Positions 49,114 through 58,398 of a stretch of DNA of 64,000 bases are shown in pieces. This DNA comes from Streptomyces antimycoticus. GTDB lineage: Bacteria > Actinomycetota > Actinomycetes > Streptomycetales > Streptomycetaceae. Numbering within the stretch: position 1 is the first letter of the stretch; every line of letters starts with the position of its first letter. Below the pieces are notes generated by a model. It did not search any database and was not told the origin of the DNA. It saw nothing but the letters and a program-made list of their open reading frames with translations. The position numbers and the translations under genes were made by a program. The stretch lies in assembly GCF_005405925.1 (NCBI RefSeq), contig NZ_BJHV01000001.1, positions 5,828,001 through 5,892,000 on the forward strand. The letters are read 5' to 3'.

Positions 49114-49142
49114 ACAACGAGCGGCGCAGCACCCGGGTTACG
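49114..49142 (-). promoter_or_regulatory. Candidate SigBldN promoter of rsbN
   Basis: On the minus strand CGTAAC (49142-49137), 17 bp, CGTTGT (49119-49114). The published SigBldN consensus, from memory, is CGTAAC - about 16 bp - CGTTGA. It lies ~130 bp upstream of rsbN, as expected for a sigma factor that turns on its own anti-sigma gene. Confidence 0.6.
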
Positions 49143-49187
49143 CCCTGCCCAAAGGCGGACGGTCCGTGGCCGGACGGCTACGGGTGG

Positions 49188-49997
49188 TCAGCGGGCGTCG
49201 TCCGGAAGAAGCCGGGCCAGGGTGCGCACGGCCCGGTACTGAAGGGTTTTGATCGCGCCCTCGTTCTTCCCCATGACCCGGGCGGTCTCGGCGACCGAGA
49301 GGCCCTGGAGGAAGCGGAGCGTCACGCACTCCTGCTGCTGCGGGTTGAGTTTTCGCACCGCCTGCAGCAGGGCCGCGTTGGACAGCGATTCGAGGACGGA
49401 GTCCTCGGGGCTGCGCTCGACCTCGTTGGCGTCGAGCATCTCGCCGGTGGTGACCTCCAGCCGGAAGCGGCTGGACTTGAAGTGGTCGGCGACGAGGTTG
49501 CGCGCGATGGTCACCAGCCAGGCGCCGAAGTCGCGGCCCTGCCAGGTGAAGGTGCCGATGCGGCGCAGGGCACGCAGGAACGTCTCGCTGGTGAGGTCCT
49601 CGGCCGTGGCCTTGCCGCCCACGCGGTAATAGATATAGCGGTAGACCGTGTCGGCGTACTGGTCGTAGAGCCTGCCGAACGCCTCGGCCTCTCCGGACTG
49701 GGCGCGCTCGACGAGGTCCATCATGCGACGGCTGTCGCTGTCGGCGCCGGGGCGCCGGGCGGTGGGGGTGGTGGAGCCGCGGGAGCGTCTGCTGACCGCG
49801 GCGCCGCCGTCCGCCAGTGCGTAGCACGGACCGGCCTGGCCGGGGCGATTGACCGTGCCGACGGCTGGGCTGACGGGCAGGGGGGTGGCGAGGGCGGGGA
49901 CGGCATACGCGGTGGGGACGAAGCCGCGCAGACAGTCAAGGACCGTTGCGCGCAGCGTAGCCAGGCCCGAGGCGTCAACCCCGACGTGTGGGTACAC
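49188..49997 (-). CDS. bldN: Developmental ECF sigma factor SigBldN
   Basis: A 269-residue ECF sigma factor. It has an unusual N-terminal pro-region of ~90 residues (YPHVGVDASGLATLRATVLD...), removed to give the active form in S. coelicolor. Region 2 is in EAFGRLYDQYADTVYRYIYY and FGAWLVTIARNLVADHFKSS. Region 4 is LNPQQQECVTLRFLQGLSVA with KNEGAIKTLQYRAVRTLARL. The GTG at 49997 has GGGAG upstream. It is needed for aerial mycelium and controls bldM and surface proteins (chaplins/rodlins) in model species. rsbN lies 205 bp downstream. Confidence 0.96.
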   Translation of the reverse strand: MYPHVGVDASGLATLRATVLDCLRGFVPTAYAVPALATPLPVSPAVGTVNRPGQAGPCYALADGGAAVSRRSRGSTTPTARRPGADSDSRRMMDLVERAQSGEAEAFGRLYDQYADTVYRYIYYRVGGKATAEDLTSETFLRALRRIGTFTWQGRDFGAWLVTIARNLVADHFKSSRFRLEVTTGEMLDANEVERSPEDSVLESLSNAALLQAVRKLNPQQQECVTLRFLQGLSVAETARVMGKNEGAIKTLQYRAVRTLARLLPDDAR

Positions 49998-50526
49998 GAG
50001 ACTCCCAGAGGCAGAGCTTCCATCACGAGCAGTACGGGACCGTCACCCGCCGTAGGGACGTGTGGGTACCGGTTTGCGTCTAAGGAGAATAACGCTTCGT
50101 ACAGGCGGCACTACACCCAGTTGTTCAAATCATCGTTTCCGTTCGCTCTGTTATGTATTGACGACTCATCAAGTATCGAACGTGCACCGCTAATTGATCG
50201 GAATCATTCGTGGATTGTGCGATTGCGTAGCGTGTTGTGACAAAGCGGCGGTAAGGGGACTGGCGGGAGCGCTGTGGGGTAAGACGCGCGGAATGACCGA
50301 AACTGGGCGGGCGCGTTCGGTTGGTGACGCTGCGTATCGATGGGCGCATGGTCACGGAGCGCGATCGGCAGTCAGCCTTGACCGTCCTCGGTCACGGTCG
50401 TGCGCGAGCGGTCAGCGGGGCCCGGGGGGAGCGCGCCGGAAAGGGTTCAGCGGGAGGTCAGAGGGGTGGAGGCGGCCGTCGGCCGCTTGAGGTCAGCGGC
50501 GCCGGTGGCCCAGTCGTGCCCGCGGT
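49998..50526 (-). promoter_or_regulatory. Long bldN upstream region with BldD-like box
   Basis: 529 bp without a gene, between a HAD gene end and bldN. TGACGCTGCGTAT at 50325-50337 fits the BldD consensus TNACNCNGNGTNA at all but the last base. BldD, with c-di-GMP, represses bldN in S. coelicolor. An AT-rich patch at ~50110-50240 probably contains the promoter and untranslated leader. I could not fix a -10. Confidence 0.55.
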
Positions 50527-51450
50527 TCAGCGGCGCCGGCGGTGCAGGGCCACGGCGGCCGCCGTGCCGCCCGCCACCGCGCCCACCCCGGCCGCCGCCG
50601 GAATGCCGATCTTGGCCGCCTTACGGCCGGTGCGGTAGTCGCGCAGCCGCCAGCTGTGCTCACGGGCGTGCTTGCGCAGCCGGGTGTCCGGGTTCACCGC
50701 GTACGGATGGCCCACGATCGACAGCATCGGGATGTCGTTCGCGGAGTCGCTGTAGGCCGCGCAGCGGGAGAGATCCAGCCCCTCGGCCGTCGCCAGCGCC
50801 CGTACGGCCTCGGCCTTGGCCGGGCCGTGCAGCGGCTCGCCGACCAGTCGGCCGGTGTAGACGCCGCCCACCGACTCGGCCACCGTGCCCAGTGCCCCGG
50901 TCAGGCCGAGCCGCCGGGCGATGATCGTCGCGGTCTCGACCGGCGCGGCGGTCACCAGCCAGACCCGCTGTCCGGCGTCCAGATGGGCCTGGGCGAGGGC
51001 GCGGGTGCCGGGCCAGATACGGTCGGCCATGTACTCGTCGTAGATCTCCTCGCCGATCGACATCAGCTCGGAGACCCGGTGGCCCTTGACGATGGACAGG
51101 GCGCTGCTGCGCACGTCCTCCATATGCGCCGGGTCCTCGACGCCGGCCACCCGGAACCAGGTCTGCTGCCACGCGAAGCGGGCGAGTTCGCGCTTGCGGA
51201 AGAAGTGCCGCTTGTAGAGGCCGCGGCCGAAGTGGAAGATCGCGGCGCCCTGCATGACCGTGTTGTCCAGGTCGAAGAAGGCGGCGGCCCGCTCGTCGCC
51301 GACGACGGGGAACTCCGGCTCGGCGGGGGGCTGCGGTGCGGGGGTCTCGGCCGACGACTTGCGCGCCGCCTCGGCCGATGCCTCTCCGGCGAGGACACTC
51401 CGCTCGGTGGCGGGTCGTCGACGTCGGGTGAACCATCCCAGTGCGGCCAT
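50527..51450 (-). CDS. HAD-IB family phosphatase (SerB-like)
   Basis: A 307-residue protein. A basic start and Ala-rich stretch lead to HAD motif I AAFFDLDNTVMQGAAIFHFG. A long helical cap follows, then motif II WLVTAAPVETATIIARRLGL and motif IV AAYSDSANDIPMLSIVGHPY. The C-terminus is hydrophobic (IGIPAAAGVGAVAGGTAAAV) and ends HRRRR, probably a membrane anchor. Subfamily IB includes phosphoserine phosphatases and acyltransferase-linked phosphatases. The nearby acyltransferase family gene is at 46.6 kb. The ATG at 51450 is chosen by similarity. Confidence 0.85.
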   Translation of the reverse strand: MAALGWFTRRRRPATERSVLAGEASAEAARKSSAETPAPQPPAEPEFPVVGDERAAAFFDLDNTVMQGAAIFHFGRGLYKRHFFRKRELARFAWQQTWFRVAGVEDPAHMEDVRSSALSIVKGHRVSELMSIGEEIYDEYMADRIWPGTRALAQAHLDAGQRVWLVTAAPVETATIIARRLGLTGALGTVAESVGGVYTGRLVGEPLHGPAKAEAVRALATAEGLDLSRCAAYSDSANDIPMLSIVGHPYAVNPDTRLRKHAREHSWRLRDYRTGRKAAKIGIPAAAGVGAVAGGTAAAVALHRRRR

Positions 51451-51568
51451 GGAGCGAGCATAGCCAGCGCTCCGGCGCATCCCGTTACGCCCGGGTGTCG
51501 GGCCGATTCAGGTTACGCGAAAGGGAGGCCGCGGAGGGGCTGAAATCAGCCGCCTCGCGGGGGCGGAG

Positions 51569-51856
51569 TCAGCCGCCGAGCGCGGTGCGCAGCCGCTGGG
51601 GATTCACCCGCCAGAAGTCATGCTGTTCGCCGTCGATGAGTACCACCGGGATCTGCTCCCAGTAGGCGCGGTACAGCTCCTCGTCCTGGGTGATGTCCTT
51701 CTTCTCCCAGGGGGTGCCCAGCGCGCCGCAGACCTCTTCGATCACAGCCTCGGCGTCCTCGCACAGATGGCAGTCGGGCTTGCCGATCAGCGTGACCGTG
51801 CGCTCGGAGGGCTTCTTCCGCGGGGTGCGGCGCAGCAACGGACTCATGCCCTTCAT
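51569..51856 (-). CDS. Glutaredoxin-like thioredoxin-fold protein
   Basis: A 95-residue protein with the redox motif CHLC in TLIGKPDCHLCEDAEAVIEE, the cis-Pro segment QIPVVLIDGEQ and the ending DFWRVNPQRLRTAL. Streptomyces lack glutathione, so mycothiol or thioredoxin reductase would serve as reductant. It is encoded beside the redox regulator rex. ATG 51856 has AAAGGG 8 nt upstream; ATG 51847 is an alternative. Confidence 0.88.
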   Translation of the reverse strand: MKGMSPLLRRTPRKKPSERTVTLIGKPDCHLCEDAEAVIEEVCGALGTPWEKKDITQDEELYRAYWEQIPVVLIDGEQHDFWRVNPQRLRTALGG

Positions 51857-51899
51857 TCTGCCTGCCCTTTTTAGAGGCTCGGTGCGCCTCCGGGGCGCT

Positions 51900-52050
51900 C
51901 CAGTCTCCCCCAGCTACCGCTGGGAGGTGCCCCCCGTCGACGGTCGACCGTGCCCGGCCCCTCGTTCCTCGCTGCCTGCGCGCGCTCTCCCTCTCGACAG
52001 CGACGCGCCCCTTCGGCTCGCCCCCAGCTACCGCTGGCAGGTGCTCCCGG
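51900..52050. repeat. Two copies of a Streptomyces CCCCCAGCTACCGCTGG element
   Basis: CCCCCAGCTACCGCTGGGAG at ~51907 and CCCCCAGCTACCGCTGGCAG at ~52021, each followed by GTGC. The core CCAGC-TACC-GCTGG is a small hairpin. The element is a common intergenic repeat in this genus. The 547-bp gap from 51857 to 52403 otherwise holds the rex promoter and no gene. Confidence 0.8.
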
Positions 52051-52309
52051 CCGGAAGAACCCAGTGCCCTGACCCGCGATGGTGCCCCTTCCATGAGTTC
52101 GGAAGTGGGCTCTCGGTCGATTACGATCGTGGGCGTTTTGTTGCTGTCCGGGGGTAAAAGGTGAGGGAGTGAGGGCCTGTGCTCCGGTCGGCGGCCCGGC
52201 GGTACGAGTGTGCCTGCCGGGAACGGTGTGACGCAGGTGGTGGTTCCGCGGCTGGCGCGAAAAGGCGCGTGACACCGGTCACTTTGCTCGGACAAAGCGG
52301 ACATCATCT

Positions 52310-52338
52310 TTGTGCACGCGTTCACAAAGACATAGCCT
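52310..52338 (+). promoter_or_regulatory. rex-hemACDB promoter with Rex operator
   Basis: The Rex operator TGTGCACGCGTTCACA at 52311-52326 matches TGTGAACNNNTTCACA closely. It overlaps -35 TTGTGC (52310-52315) and the 17-bp spacer before -10 TAGCCT (52333-52338). Rex bound here when NADH/NAD+ is low would block transcription, as in S. coelicolor. Confidence 0.85.
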
Positions 52339-52403
52339 GCTGTCGATGGGGCGGTCATGAAACACCCGGCCGCCCACAGCCTCGCTCTACCCGCAGGAGC
52401 ACC

Positions 52404-53204
52404 GTGGCAACTGGCCGAACGCACCGACCGGCGACCCGCAGCCGAGGGATCCCCGAGGCCACCGTCGCCCGGCTACCGCTGTATCTGCGTGCGCTGACCG
52501 CTCTCTCGGAGCGCTCGGTGCCCACAGTGTCCTCGGAGGAGCTGGCCACCGCGGCCGGCGTCAATTCGGCCAAGCTGCGCAAGGACTTCTCCTATCTCGG
52601 TTCGTACGGCACCCGCGGTGTCGGCTACGACGTCGAGTACCTCGTCTACCAGATCTCGCGGGAGCTCGGGCTCACCCAGGACTGGCCGGTTGTGATCGTC
52701 GGTATCGGTAATCTCGGCGCCGCGCTCGCCAACTACGGCGGCTTCGCCTCCCGTGGCTTCCGGGTCGCCGCGCTGATCGACGCCGACCCCACCATGGCCG
52801 GGAAGCCGGTCGCGGGCATCCCGGTGCAGCACACCGACGAGCTCGAGAAGATCATCACGGACAACGGCGTCTCGATCGGCGTCATCGCCACCCCGGCGGG
52901 CGCGGCCCAGCAGGTCTGCGACCGGCTCGTCGCCGCCGGGATCACCTCGATCCTCAACTTCGCGCCCACCGTGCTGACCGTTCCGGACGGGGTGGATGTG
53001 CGCAAGGTCGATCTCTCCATCGAGCTGCAGATCCTCGCCTTCCACGAGCAGCGCAAGGCGGGCGAGGAGGTCGCCGCGCCCGAGGAGGCGGCGGGAGCCG
53101 TTCCACCGCCGCCCGTGGCGCATCGCGCGCCCTCCGGCGGCCCCGCAGCCGACAGCGGCCGGCAAGGACCTGACGGGGACGTGCCCGCCGTGATGCCGGC
53201 ATGA
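52404..53204 (+). CDS. rex: Redox-sensing repressor Rex
   Basis: A 266-residue regulator. The N-terminal winged helix (~20-80: LYLRALTALSERSVPTVSSE; VNSAKLRKDFSYLGSYGTRG) is followed by a Rossmann domain that binds NAD(H) (VVIVGIGNLGAALANYGGFA; GVIATPAGAAQQVCDRLV). The C-terminal swapped helix IELQILAFHEQRK and a Pro-rich tail follow. The GTG at 52404 has AGGAG upstream. The stop overlaps hemA (ATGA). Rex releases DNA when NADH rises, tying respiration to haem synthesis. Confidence 0.96.
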   Translation: MATGRTHRPATRSRGIPEATVARLPLYLRALTALSERSVPTVSSEELATAAGVNSAKLRKDFSYLGSYGTRGVGYDVEYLVYQISRELGLTQDWPVVIVGIGNLGAALANYGGFASRGFRVAALIDADPTMAGKPVAGIPVQHTDELEKIITDNGVSIGVIATPAGAAQQVCDRLVAAGITSILNFAPTVLTVPDGVDVRKVDLSIELQILAFHEQRKAGEEVAAPEEAAGAVPPPPVAHRAPSGGPAADSGRQGPDGDVPAVMPA

Positions 53205-54670
53205 GTCTCCTCGTCGTCGGACTGAGCCACCGCAGCGCGCCCGTGAGCGTGCTGGAGCGCGCCGCCCTGGTGGGGGACGAGCAGGCGAAGCTGGTTCAGG
53301 ACACCCTCGCCGCCGAGCCCGCCACGGAGGCCGCGGTGCTGGCCACCTGCAACCGCATCGAGCTCTACGCCGACGTGGACAAGTTCCACGCCGGGGTCGC
53401 CGAGCTGTCCACGCTGCTCGCCCAGCACACCGGCGTCGGACTGGACGAGCTCACCCCGTATCTCTACGTCCACTACGAGGACCGGGCCGTCCACCACCTC
53501 TTCTCGGTGGCCTGCGGGCTGGACTCGATGGTCGTCGGCGAGGGCCAGATCCTCGGCCAGATCAAGGACGCGCTCGCGCTGGGGCAGGAGCTGCACACCG
53601 CCGGGCGGCTGCTGAACGATCTCTTCCAGCAGGCGCTGCGGGTCGGCAAGCGGGCCCACAGCGAGACCGGTATCGACCGGGCGGGCCAGTCGCTGGTCAC
53701 CTTCGGCCTGGAGCAGCTCGCCCAGGGCGCGCCGGTCGCGGAGTGGGCCCGGGGCAAGCGGGCCCTGGTGATCGGCGCCGGCTCGATGTCCTCGCTGGCC
53801 GCGGCGACGCTCGCGCGCGCCGGTGTGGCAGAACTGGTGATCGCCAACAGGACGTTGGAGCGGGCGCTGCGCCTCGCCGAGTCCCTGGTCCAGCAGCACG
53901 CGGCCACCCCGGCCGCGATCCCCGCCGAGGGTGATGAAACGTTGCGCGAGCCGCTGGTGGCCCGCGCCGTGCCGCGGGACCGGGTGTCCGCCGAGCTGCC
54001 GCACGCCGACATCGTCGTCTCCTGTACGGGCGCGACCGGGCTGGTCCTGACCGCCGCGGAGCTGCGCACCGCGCTCGCCCAGCGCGCGGCCTGCCCGCCC
54101 GGGGCCCACCGCGCGGGGGCGGACGTCTCGCTGCTCGATCTGGCGATGCCGCGCGACATCGACGCGGCGGCGCACCGGATCGAGGGGCTGCACCTGGTCG
54201 ACATCGAGTCCCTCGCCGAGGCGGCCACCGAGCCGTCCGGGGCGCCGGGCTCGTCCGCCGGGGCGATGGCCGCCGATGTGGACAAGGTGCGGACCATCGT
54301 CTCCGCCGAGGTGGCCGCCTTCGGGGCGGCCCAGCGCGCCGCGCACATCACCCCGACGGTGGTCGCGCTGCGTACCATGGCTGCGGACGTCGTCGCGAGT
54401 GAGATCGCCCGGCTCGACGGGCGCCTTCCGGATCTGGACGACAAGCAGCGGTCCGAGATCACACAGACCGTGCGCAGGGTCGTCGACAAGCTGCTGCACG
54501 CGCCGACCGTGCGGGTCAAGCAGCTCGCGAGCACTCCGGGTGGCGCCGGTTACGCGGACGCGCTGCGCGAGCTCTTCGACCTCGATCCGCAGGCGGTCGC
54601 CGCCGTCAGCCGTGCCGACGGCTCGGCCCGCGCGGCCGAACAGAACGACCCGAAGGGAGGCCGGCCATGA
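53201..54670 (+). CDS. hemA: Glutamyl-tRNA reductase HemA
   Basis: A 489-residue enzyme that starts tetrapyrrole synthesis (C5 pathway), reducing Glu-tRNA to glutamate-1-semialdehyde. The catalytic Cys is in LATCNRIELYADV. GLSHRSAPVSVLERAAL and SMVVGEGQILGQIKDAL are signatures; the NADPH domain has ALVIGAGSMSSLAAATLA. It overlaps both rex and hemC by 4 bp, so the operon is translationally coupled. It is longer than many HemA owing to a variable insert around PAEGDETLREPL. Confidence 0.96.
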   Translation: MSLLVVGLSHRSAPVSVLERAALVGDEQAKLVQDTLAAEPATEAAVLATCNRIELYADVDKFHAGVAELSTLLAQHTGVGLDELTPYLYVHYEDRAVHHLFSVACGLDSMVVGEGQILGQIKDALALGQELHTAGRLLNDLFQQALRVGKRAHSETGIDRAGQSLVTFGLEQLAQGAPVAEWARGKRALVIGAGSMSSLAAATLARAGVAELVIANRTLERALRLAESLVQQHAATPAAIPAEGDETLREPLVARAVPRDRVSAELPHADIVVSCTGATGLVLTAAELRTALAQRAACPPGAHRAGADVSLLDLAMPRDIDAAAHRIEGLHLVDIESLAEAATEPSGAPGSSAGAMAADVDKVRTIVSAEVAAFGAAQRAAHITPTVVALRTMAADVVASEIARLDGRLPDLDDKQRSEITQTVRRVVDKLLHAPTVRVKQLASTPGGAGYADALRELFDLDPQAVAAVSRADGSARAAEQNDPKGGRP

Positions 54671-55656
54671 ACGCCACTTCCTCACCCGCCGCCTCCGGCG
54701 GCGCCGCGCCGCTGCGTCTGGGCACCCGCCGCAGCGCGCTCGCCATGGCCCAGTCCGGCCTGGTCGCGGACCTGGTGCGGGAGGTCACCGGGCGCCCCGT
54801 CGAACTGGTCGAGATCACCACGTACGGCGACACCTCGCGGGAGCACCTCGCGCAGATCGGTGGCACCGGCGTCTTCGTCTCGGCGCTGCGCGAGGCGCTG
54901 CTGAGCGGTGAGATCGACCTGGCCGTGCACTCGCTGAAGGACCTTCCCACCGCGGAGCCGGAGGGGCTGCGGCTGGCCGCGATACCGCGCCGCGAGGACC
55001 CGCGCGACGCGCTGATCGCCCGGGACGGGCTCACCTTCGCCGAGCTTCCCCCGGGCTCCCGGATAGGCACCGGATCCCCGCGCCGCGCGGCCCAGCTCAA
55101 CGCGTGGGCCCGCTCCTTCGGCCTCGACATCGAGACCGTGCCGATACGCGGCAACGTCGACACCCGCATCGGCTACGTCCGGTCGGGACGGCTGGACGCC
55201 GTGGTGCTCGCCGCCGCCGGCCTGATCCGTCTGGGGCGGATCGGCGAGGCGACCGAGCTGCTCGATGTCGGCCATGTTTTGCCCGCCCCCGGCCAGGGGG
55301 CCCTGGCAGTGGAGTGTGCCGCGTCCAACGTGGCGCTCACTGCCCGGCTCGCCGAGATCGACGACCCGTATACGCGGGTCGCCGTGACCGCCGAGCGATC
55401 CCTGCTCGCCGCCCTGGAGGCCGGCTGCAGCGCACCCGTGGGGGCGCTGGCCGACCTGCTGGCCGACGGTCAGGTTGTCACCGAAATGCGCCTGCGCGGC
55501 GTCGTCGGCTCCCTCGACGGCACGACGCTGGTGCAGCTGTCCACCACCGGTCCCGTACCCGCGTCGCCCAGTGAGGCCGGGGACCTCGGTCGCGAACTCG
55601 CCGCCGAGATGCTCGCCAAGGGTGCGGCCGGTCTTATGGGGGAGCGAGCACTTTGA
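54667..55656 (+). CDS. hemC: Hydroxymethylbilane synthase HemC
   Basis: A 329-residue porphobilinogen deaminase. Visible are LGTRRSALAMAQSGLVADLV, GTGVFVSALREALLSGEIDL with the following HSLKDLP loop, the arginine-rich GTGSPRRAAQL and IRGNVDTRIG, and the cofactor Cys in EAGCSAPVGA that holds dipyrromethane. The ATG overlaps the hemA stop. hemD starts within its stop codon. Confidence 0.96.
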   Translation: MNATSSPAASGGAAPLRLGTRRSALAMAQSGLVADLVREVTGRPVELVEITTYGDTSREHLAQIGGTGVFVSALREALLSGEIDLAVHSLKDLPTAEPEGLRLAAIPRREDPRDALIARDGLTFAELPPGSRIGTGSPRRAAQLNAWARSFGLDIETVPIRGNVDTRIGYVRSGRLDAVVLAAAGLIRLGRIGEATELLDVGHVLPAPGQGALAVECAASNVALTARLAEIDDPYTRVAVTAERSLLAALEAGCSAPVGALADLLADGQVVTEMRLRGVVGSLDGTTLVQLSTTGPVPASPSEAGDLGRELAAEMLAKGAAGLMGERAL

Positions 55657-57317
55657 ACCCCACCGTCCCGAATCACCCCGGCTGCGGACACGTCACCTTC
55701 CTCGGTGCGGGCCCCGGAGATCCGGGCCTGCTGACCTTGCGCGCCGTGGAGGCTCTGGCCACCGCGGACGTACTGATCGCCGACCCGCAAGTGCTCGACG
55801 TGGTGCGGGGGCACGTCAGGCCGGGCGTGGCCGCGGACGCTCAGGGCGCGCCGCGACAGGCGGACGCTGATGGGTCGTCAGCCACCGCCACCGTCCCGGT
55901 ACTCCGGGACACCGCCAATCTTGTCATGACGGCCGCGCGCGGCGGCAAGCGGGTCGTCCGCGCGGTCGCGGGCGACCCCGGCCTCGACGGATACGCCGCC
56001 GACGAGATGCTCGCCTGCGCCGCCGAGGGCATCCTCTTCGAGGTGGTGCCGGGTGTGGCCGCCGCGGTGGGCGTGCCCGCCTATGCGGGGGTGCCGCTGC
56101 GGGACGCCCACAGCGCGGATGTGCGCTTCGTGGACGCCCTGGCCGCCGATGAGCGCTGCTGGAGCGAGGTCGGCTCGTCCGACGCGACCGCCGTGGTCTC
56201 CGCGACGCTGGAGACGGTGGCCGCCGCCGCGGGTGAGCTGGTGGCCGCGGGCCGCAAGCCGGACACCCCGCTCACCGTCACCGTCGGCGGCACCACCACG
56301 CGCCAGCGGACCTGGACCGCGACGCTGGGGACCATCGCTCAGGTGCTGAAGGCGGCGAAGGTGCTGCCGTCGCCGCAGGGCGCACAGCCGGTGATAGCCG
56401 TGGTCGGCGAGCAGAGCGCGGCCGGCCGGCGTGATCAGCTCTCCTGGTTCGAGTCCAAGCCGCTGTTCGGCTGGAAGGTCCTGGTGCCGCGCACCAAGGA
56501 GCAGGCCGCCTCGCTCTCGGATCAGCTGCGCAGCTACGGCGCGGTGCCCAGCGAGGTGCCGACGATCGCCGTGGAGCCGCCGCGCACCCCGCAGCAGATG
56601 GAGCGCGCGGTCAAGGGCCTGGTCACCGGGCGCTATGAGTGGATCGCCTTCACCTCGGTCAACGCGGTCAAGGCGGTGCGGGAGAAGTTCGAGGAGTACG
56701 GGCTCGACGCCCGCGCGTTCGCCGGGATCAAGGTCGCGGCGGTGGGCGAGCAGACCGCGAAGTCGCTGATCGACTTCGGGGTGAAGCCGGATCTGGTGCC
56801 CAGCGGCGAGCAGTCCGCGGCCGGGCTGCTGGAGGACTGGCCGCCGTATGACCCGGTCTTCGACCCGATCGACCGCGTCTTCCTGCCGCGGGCCGACATC
56901 GCCACCGAGACCCTGGTCGCCGGGCTGATCGAGCTGGGCTGGGAGGTCGACGACGTGACCGCGTACCGCACCGTGCGCGCCTCGCCGCCGCCGGCCGAGA
57001 CCCGTGAGGCCATCAAGGGCGGCGGGTTCGACGCGGTGCTCTTCACCTCCTCGTCCACCGTGCGGAACCTCGTCGGCATCGCGGGCAAGCCGCACAATGT
57101 CACTGTCATCGCCTGTATCGGCCCGGCCACCGCGAAGACCGCGGAGGAGCACGGGCTGCGGGTGGACGTGCTGTCGCCCGAGCCCTCGGTGCTCAAGCTC
57201 GCCGAGGCGCTCGCGGACTTCGGGGCGGCGCGGCGGCAGGCCGCGATCGAGGCCGGGGAGCCGGTCACCCGCCCGAGCGAGCGACGGCCGGGATCACGGA
57301 GGAGGGCACGCTCTTGA
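55653..57317 (+). CDS. hemD: Uroporphyrinogen-III synthase fused to degenerate SUMT-like domain, HemD
   Basis: A 554-residue two-domain protein. The N-terminal ~260 residues follow the SAM-dependent uroporphyrinogen methyltransferase fold ([40 protein letters not shown]). The usual GDPFVFGRG motif is replaced by [12 protein letters not shown], so methylation is doubtful. The C-terminal ~280 residues are the synthase ([60 protein letters not shown]). The TTG at 55653 overlaps the hemC stop and has GGGGAG upstream. Confidence 0.93.
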   Translation: MNPTVPNHPGCGHVTFLGAGPGDPGLLTLRAVEALATADVLIADPQVLDVVRGHVRPGVAADAQGAPRQADADGSSATATVPVLRDTANLVMTAARGGKRVVRAVAGDPGLDGYAADEMLACAAEGILFEVVPGVAAAVGVPAYAGVPLRDAHSADVRFVDALAADERCWSEVGSSDATAVVSATLETVAAAAGELVAAGRKPDTPLTVTVGGTTTRQRTWTATLGTIAQVLKAAKVLPSPQGAQPVIAVVGEQSAAGRRDQLSWFESKPLFGWKVLVPRTKEQAASLSDQLRSYGAVPSEVPTIAVEPPRTPQQMERAVKGLVTGRYEWIAFTSVNAVKAVREKFEEYGLDARAFAGIKVAAVGEQTAKSLIDFGVKPDLVPSGEQSAAGLLEDWPPYDPVFDPIDRVFLPRADIATETLVAGLIELGWEVDDVTAYRTVRASPPPAETREAIKGGGFDAVLFTSSSTVRNLVGIAGKPHNVTVIACIGPATAKTAEEHGLRVDVLSPEPSVLKLAEALADFGAARRQAAIEAGEPVTRPSERRPGSRRRARS

Positions 57318-58318
57318 GCACCACGTACGGCAGCTTCCCCGGTGCGCGGCCGCGCCGGCTGCGGGTGAACCCGACCATGCGCCGCATGGTCGCGGAGACC
57401 CGGCTGCATCCGGCCGAGCTGATCCTGCCCGCGTTCGTCCGCGAGGACGTGACCGAGCCGGTGCCGCTGCAGACGATGCCGGGCGTGCTGCAGCACACCC
57501 GGGACTCCCTGCGGAAGGCGGCGGCCGACGCGGTCGCCGCGGGCATCGGCGGGATCATGCTCTTCGGGGTGCCGGAGGAGTCCAAGAAGGACGCCGTCGG
57601 CACGCCCGGCACCGACCCGGACGGGATCCTCCAGGTGGCCATCCGCGATGTGCGCGCCGAGGTCGGCGATGACCTGGTGATCATGTCCGATCTCTGCCTG
57701 GACGAGCACACCGATCACGGCCACTGCGGGGTCCTGGACGCCGAGGGCCGGATCGACAACGACGCCACGCTGGAGCGGTACGCGGAGATGGCCCGCGCCC
57801 AGGCCGACGCGGGCGTCCACACGGTGGGCCCCAGCGGCATGATGGACGGGCAGGTCGGGGTGGTCCGCGAGGCGCTGGACGGCGCCGGGCACCAGGACGT
57901 TTCGATCCTCGCCTACACCGCGAAGTACGCCTCCGCCTTCTACGGTCCGTTCCGCGAGGCGGTGGGCTCCTCGCTGAAGGGCGACCGCAAGACGTATCAG
58001 CAGGACCCGGCCAACGCCCGGGAGGCGATGCGCGAGCTGGAGCTGGACCTGGCCGAGGGCGCGGACATGGTCATGGTGAAGCCGGCCCTGCCGTATCTGG
58101 ACATCCTGCGGCAGATCGCCGACGCCGTGGATGTGCCGGTGGCCGCGTACCAGATCTCCGGTGAGTACGCGATGGTCGAGGCGGCGGCGGCCAACGGCTG
58201 GATCGACCGCGACCGCGCGATCATGGAGACGCTGACGTCGGTACGGCGCGCGGGCGCGGGGATGATCCTCACGTACTGGGCGGTCGAGGTCGCCCAGCGG
58301 CTGAACCGCGGGGAGTGA
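57314..58318 (+). CDS. hemB: Delta-aminolevulinic acid dehydratase HemB
   Basis: A 334-residue porphobilinogen synthase. The two active-site lysines are in [14 protein letters not shown] and [14 protein letters not shown]. The metal loop reads [16 protein letters not shown]: relative to the zinc enzyme's Cys-X-Cys, the middle Cys is Asp, giving a hybrid Cys/Asp/Cys site. The TTG at 57314 overlaps the hemD stop and has GGAGGGC upstream. It is the last gene of the rex-hem operon, followed by a hairpin. Confidence 0.95.
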   Translation: MSTTYGSFPGARPRRLRVNPTMRRMVAETRLHPAELILPAFVREDVTEPVPLQTMPGVLQHTRDSLRKAAADAVAAGIGGIMLFGVPEESKKDAVGTPGTDPDGILQVAIRDVRAEVGDDLVIMSDLCLDEHTDHGHCGVLDAEGRIDNDATLERYAEMARAQADAGVHTVGPSGMMDGQVGVVREALDGAGHQDVSILAYTAKYASAFYGPFREAVGSSLKGDRKTYQQDPANAREAMRELELDLAEGADMVMVKPALPYLDILRQIADAVDVPVAAYQISGEYAMVEAAAANGWIDRDRAIMETLTSVRRAGAGMILTYWAVEVAQRLNRGE

Positions 58319-58344
58319 GCCTCCACCGCGGGGAATGACCACGA

Positions 58345-58369
58345 GGCCGGGGGCGCGGAGCCCCCGGCC
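58345..58369. terminator. Terminator of the rex-hem operon
   Basis: Perfect 10-bp stem GGCCGGGGGC / GCCCCCGGCC, loop GCGGA, 26 bp after hemB and before the convergent kinase gene. Confidence 0.88.
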
Positions 58370-58398
58370 CGCCTCTCTTCATGTCACTCATACGGCGA

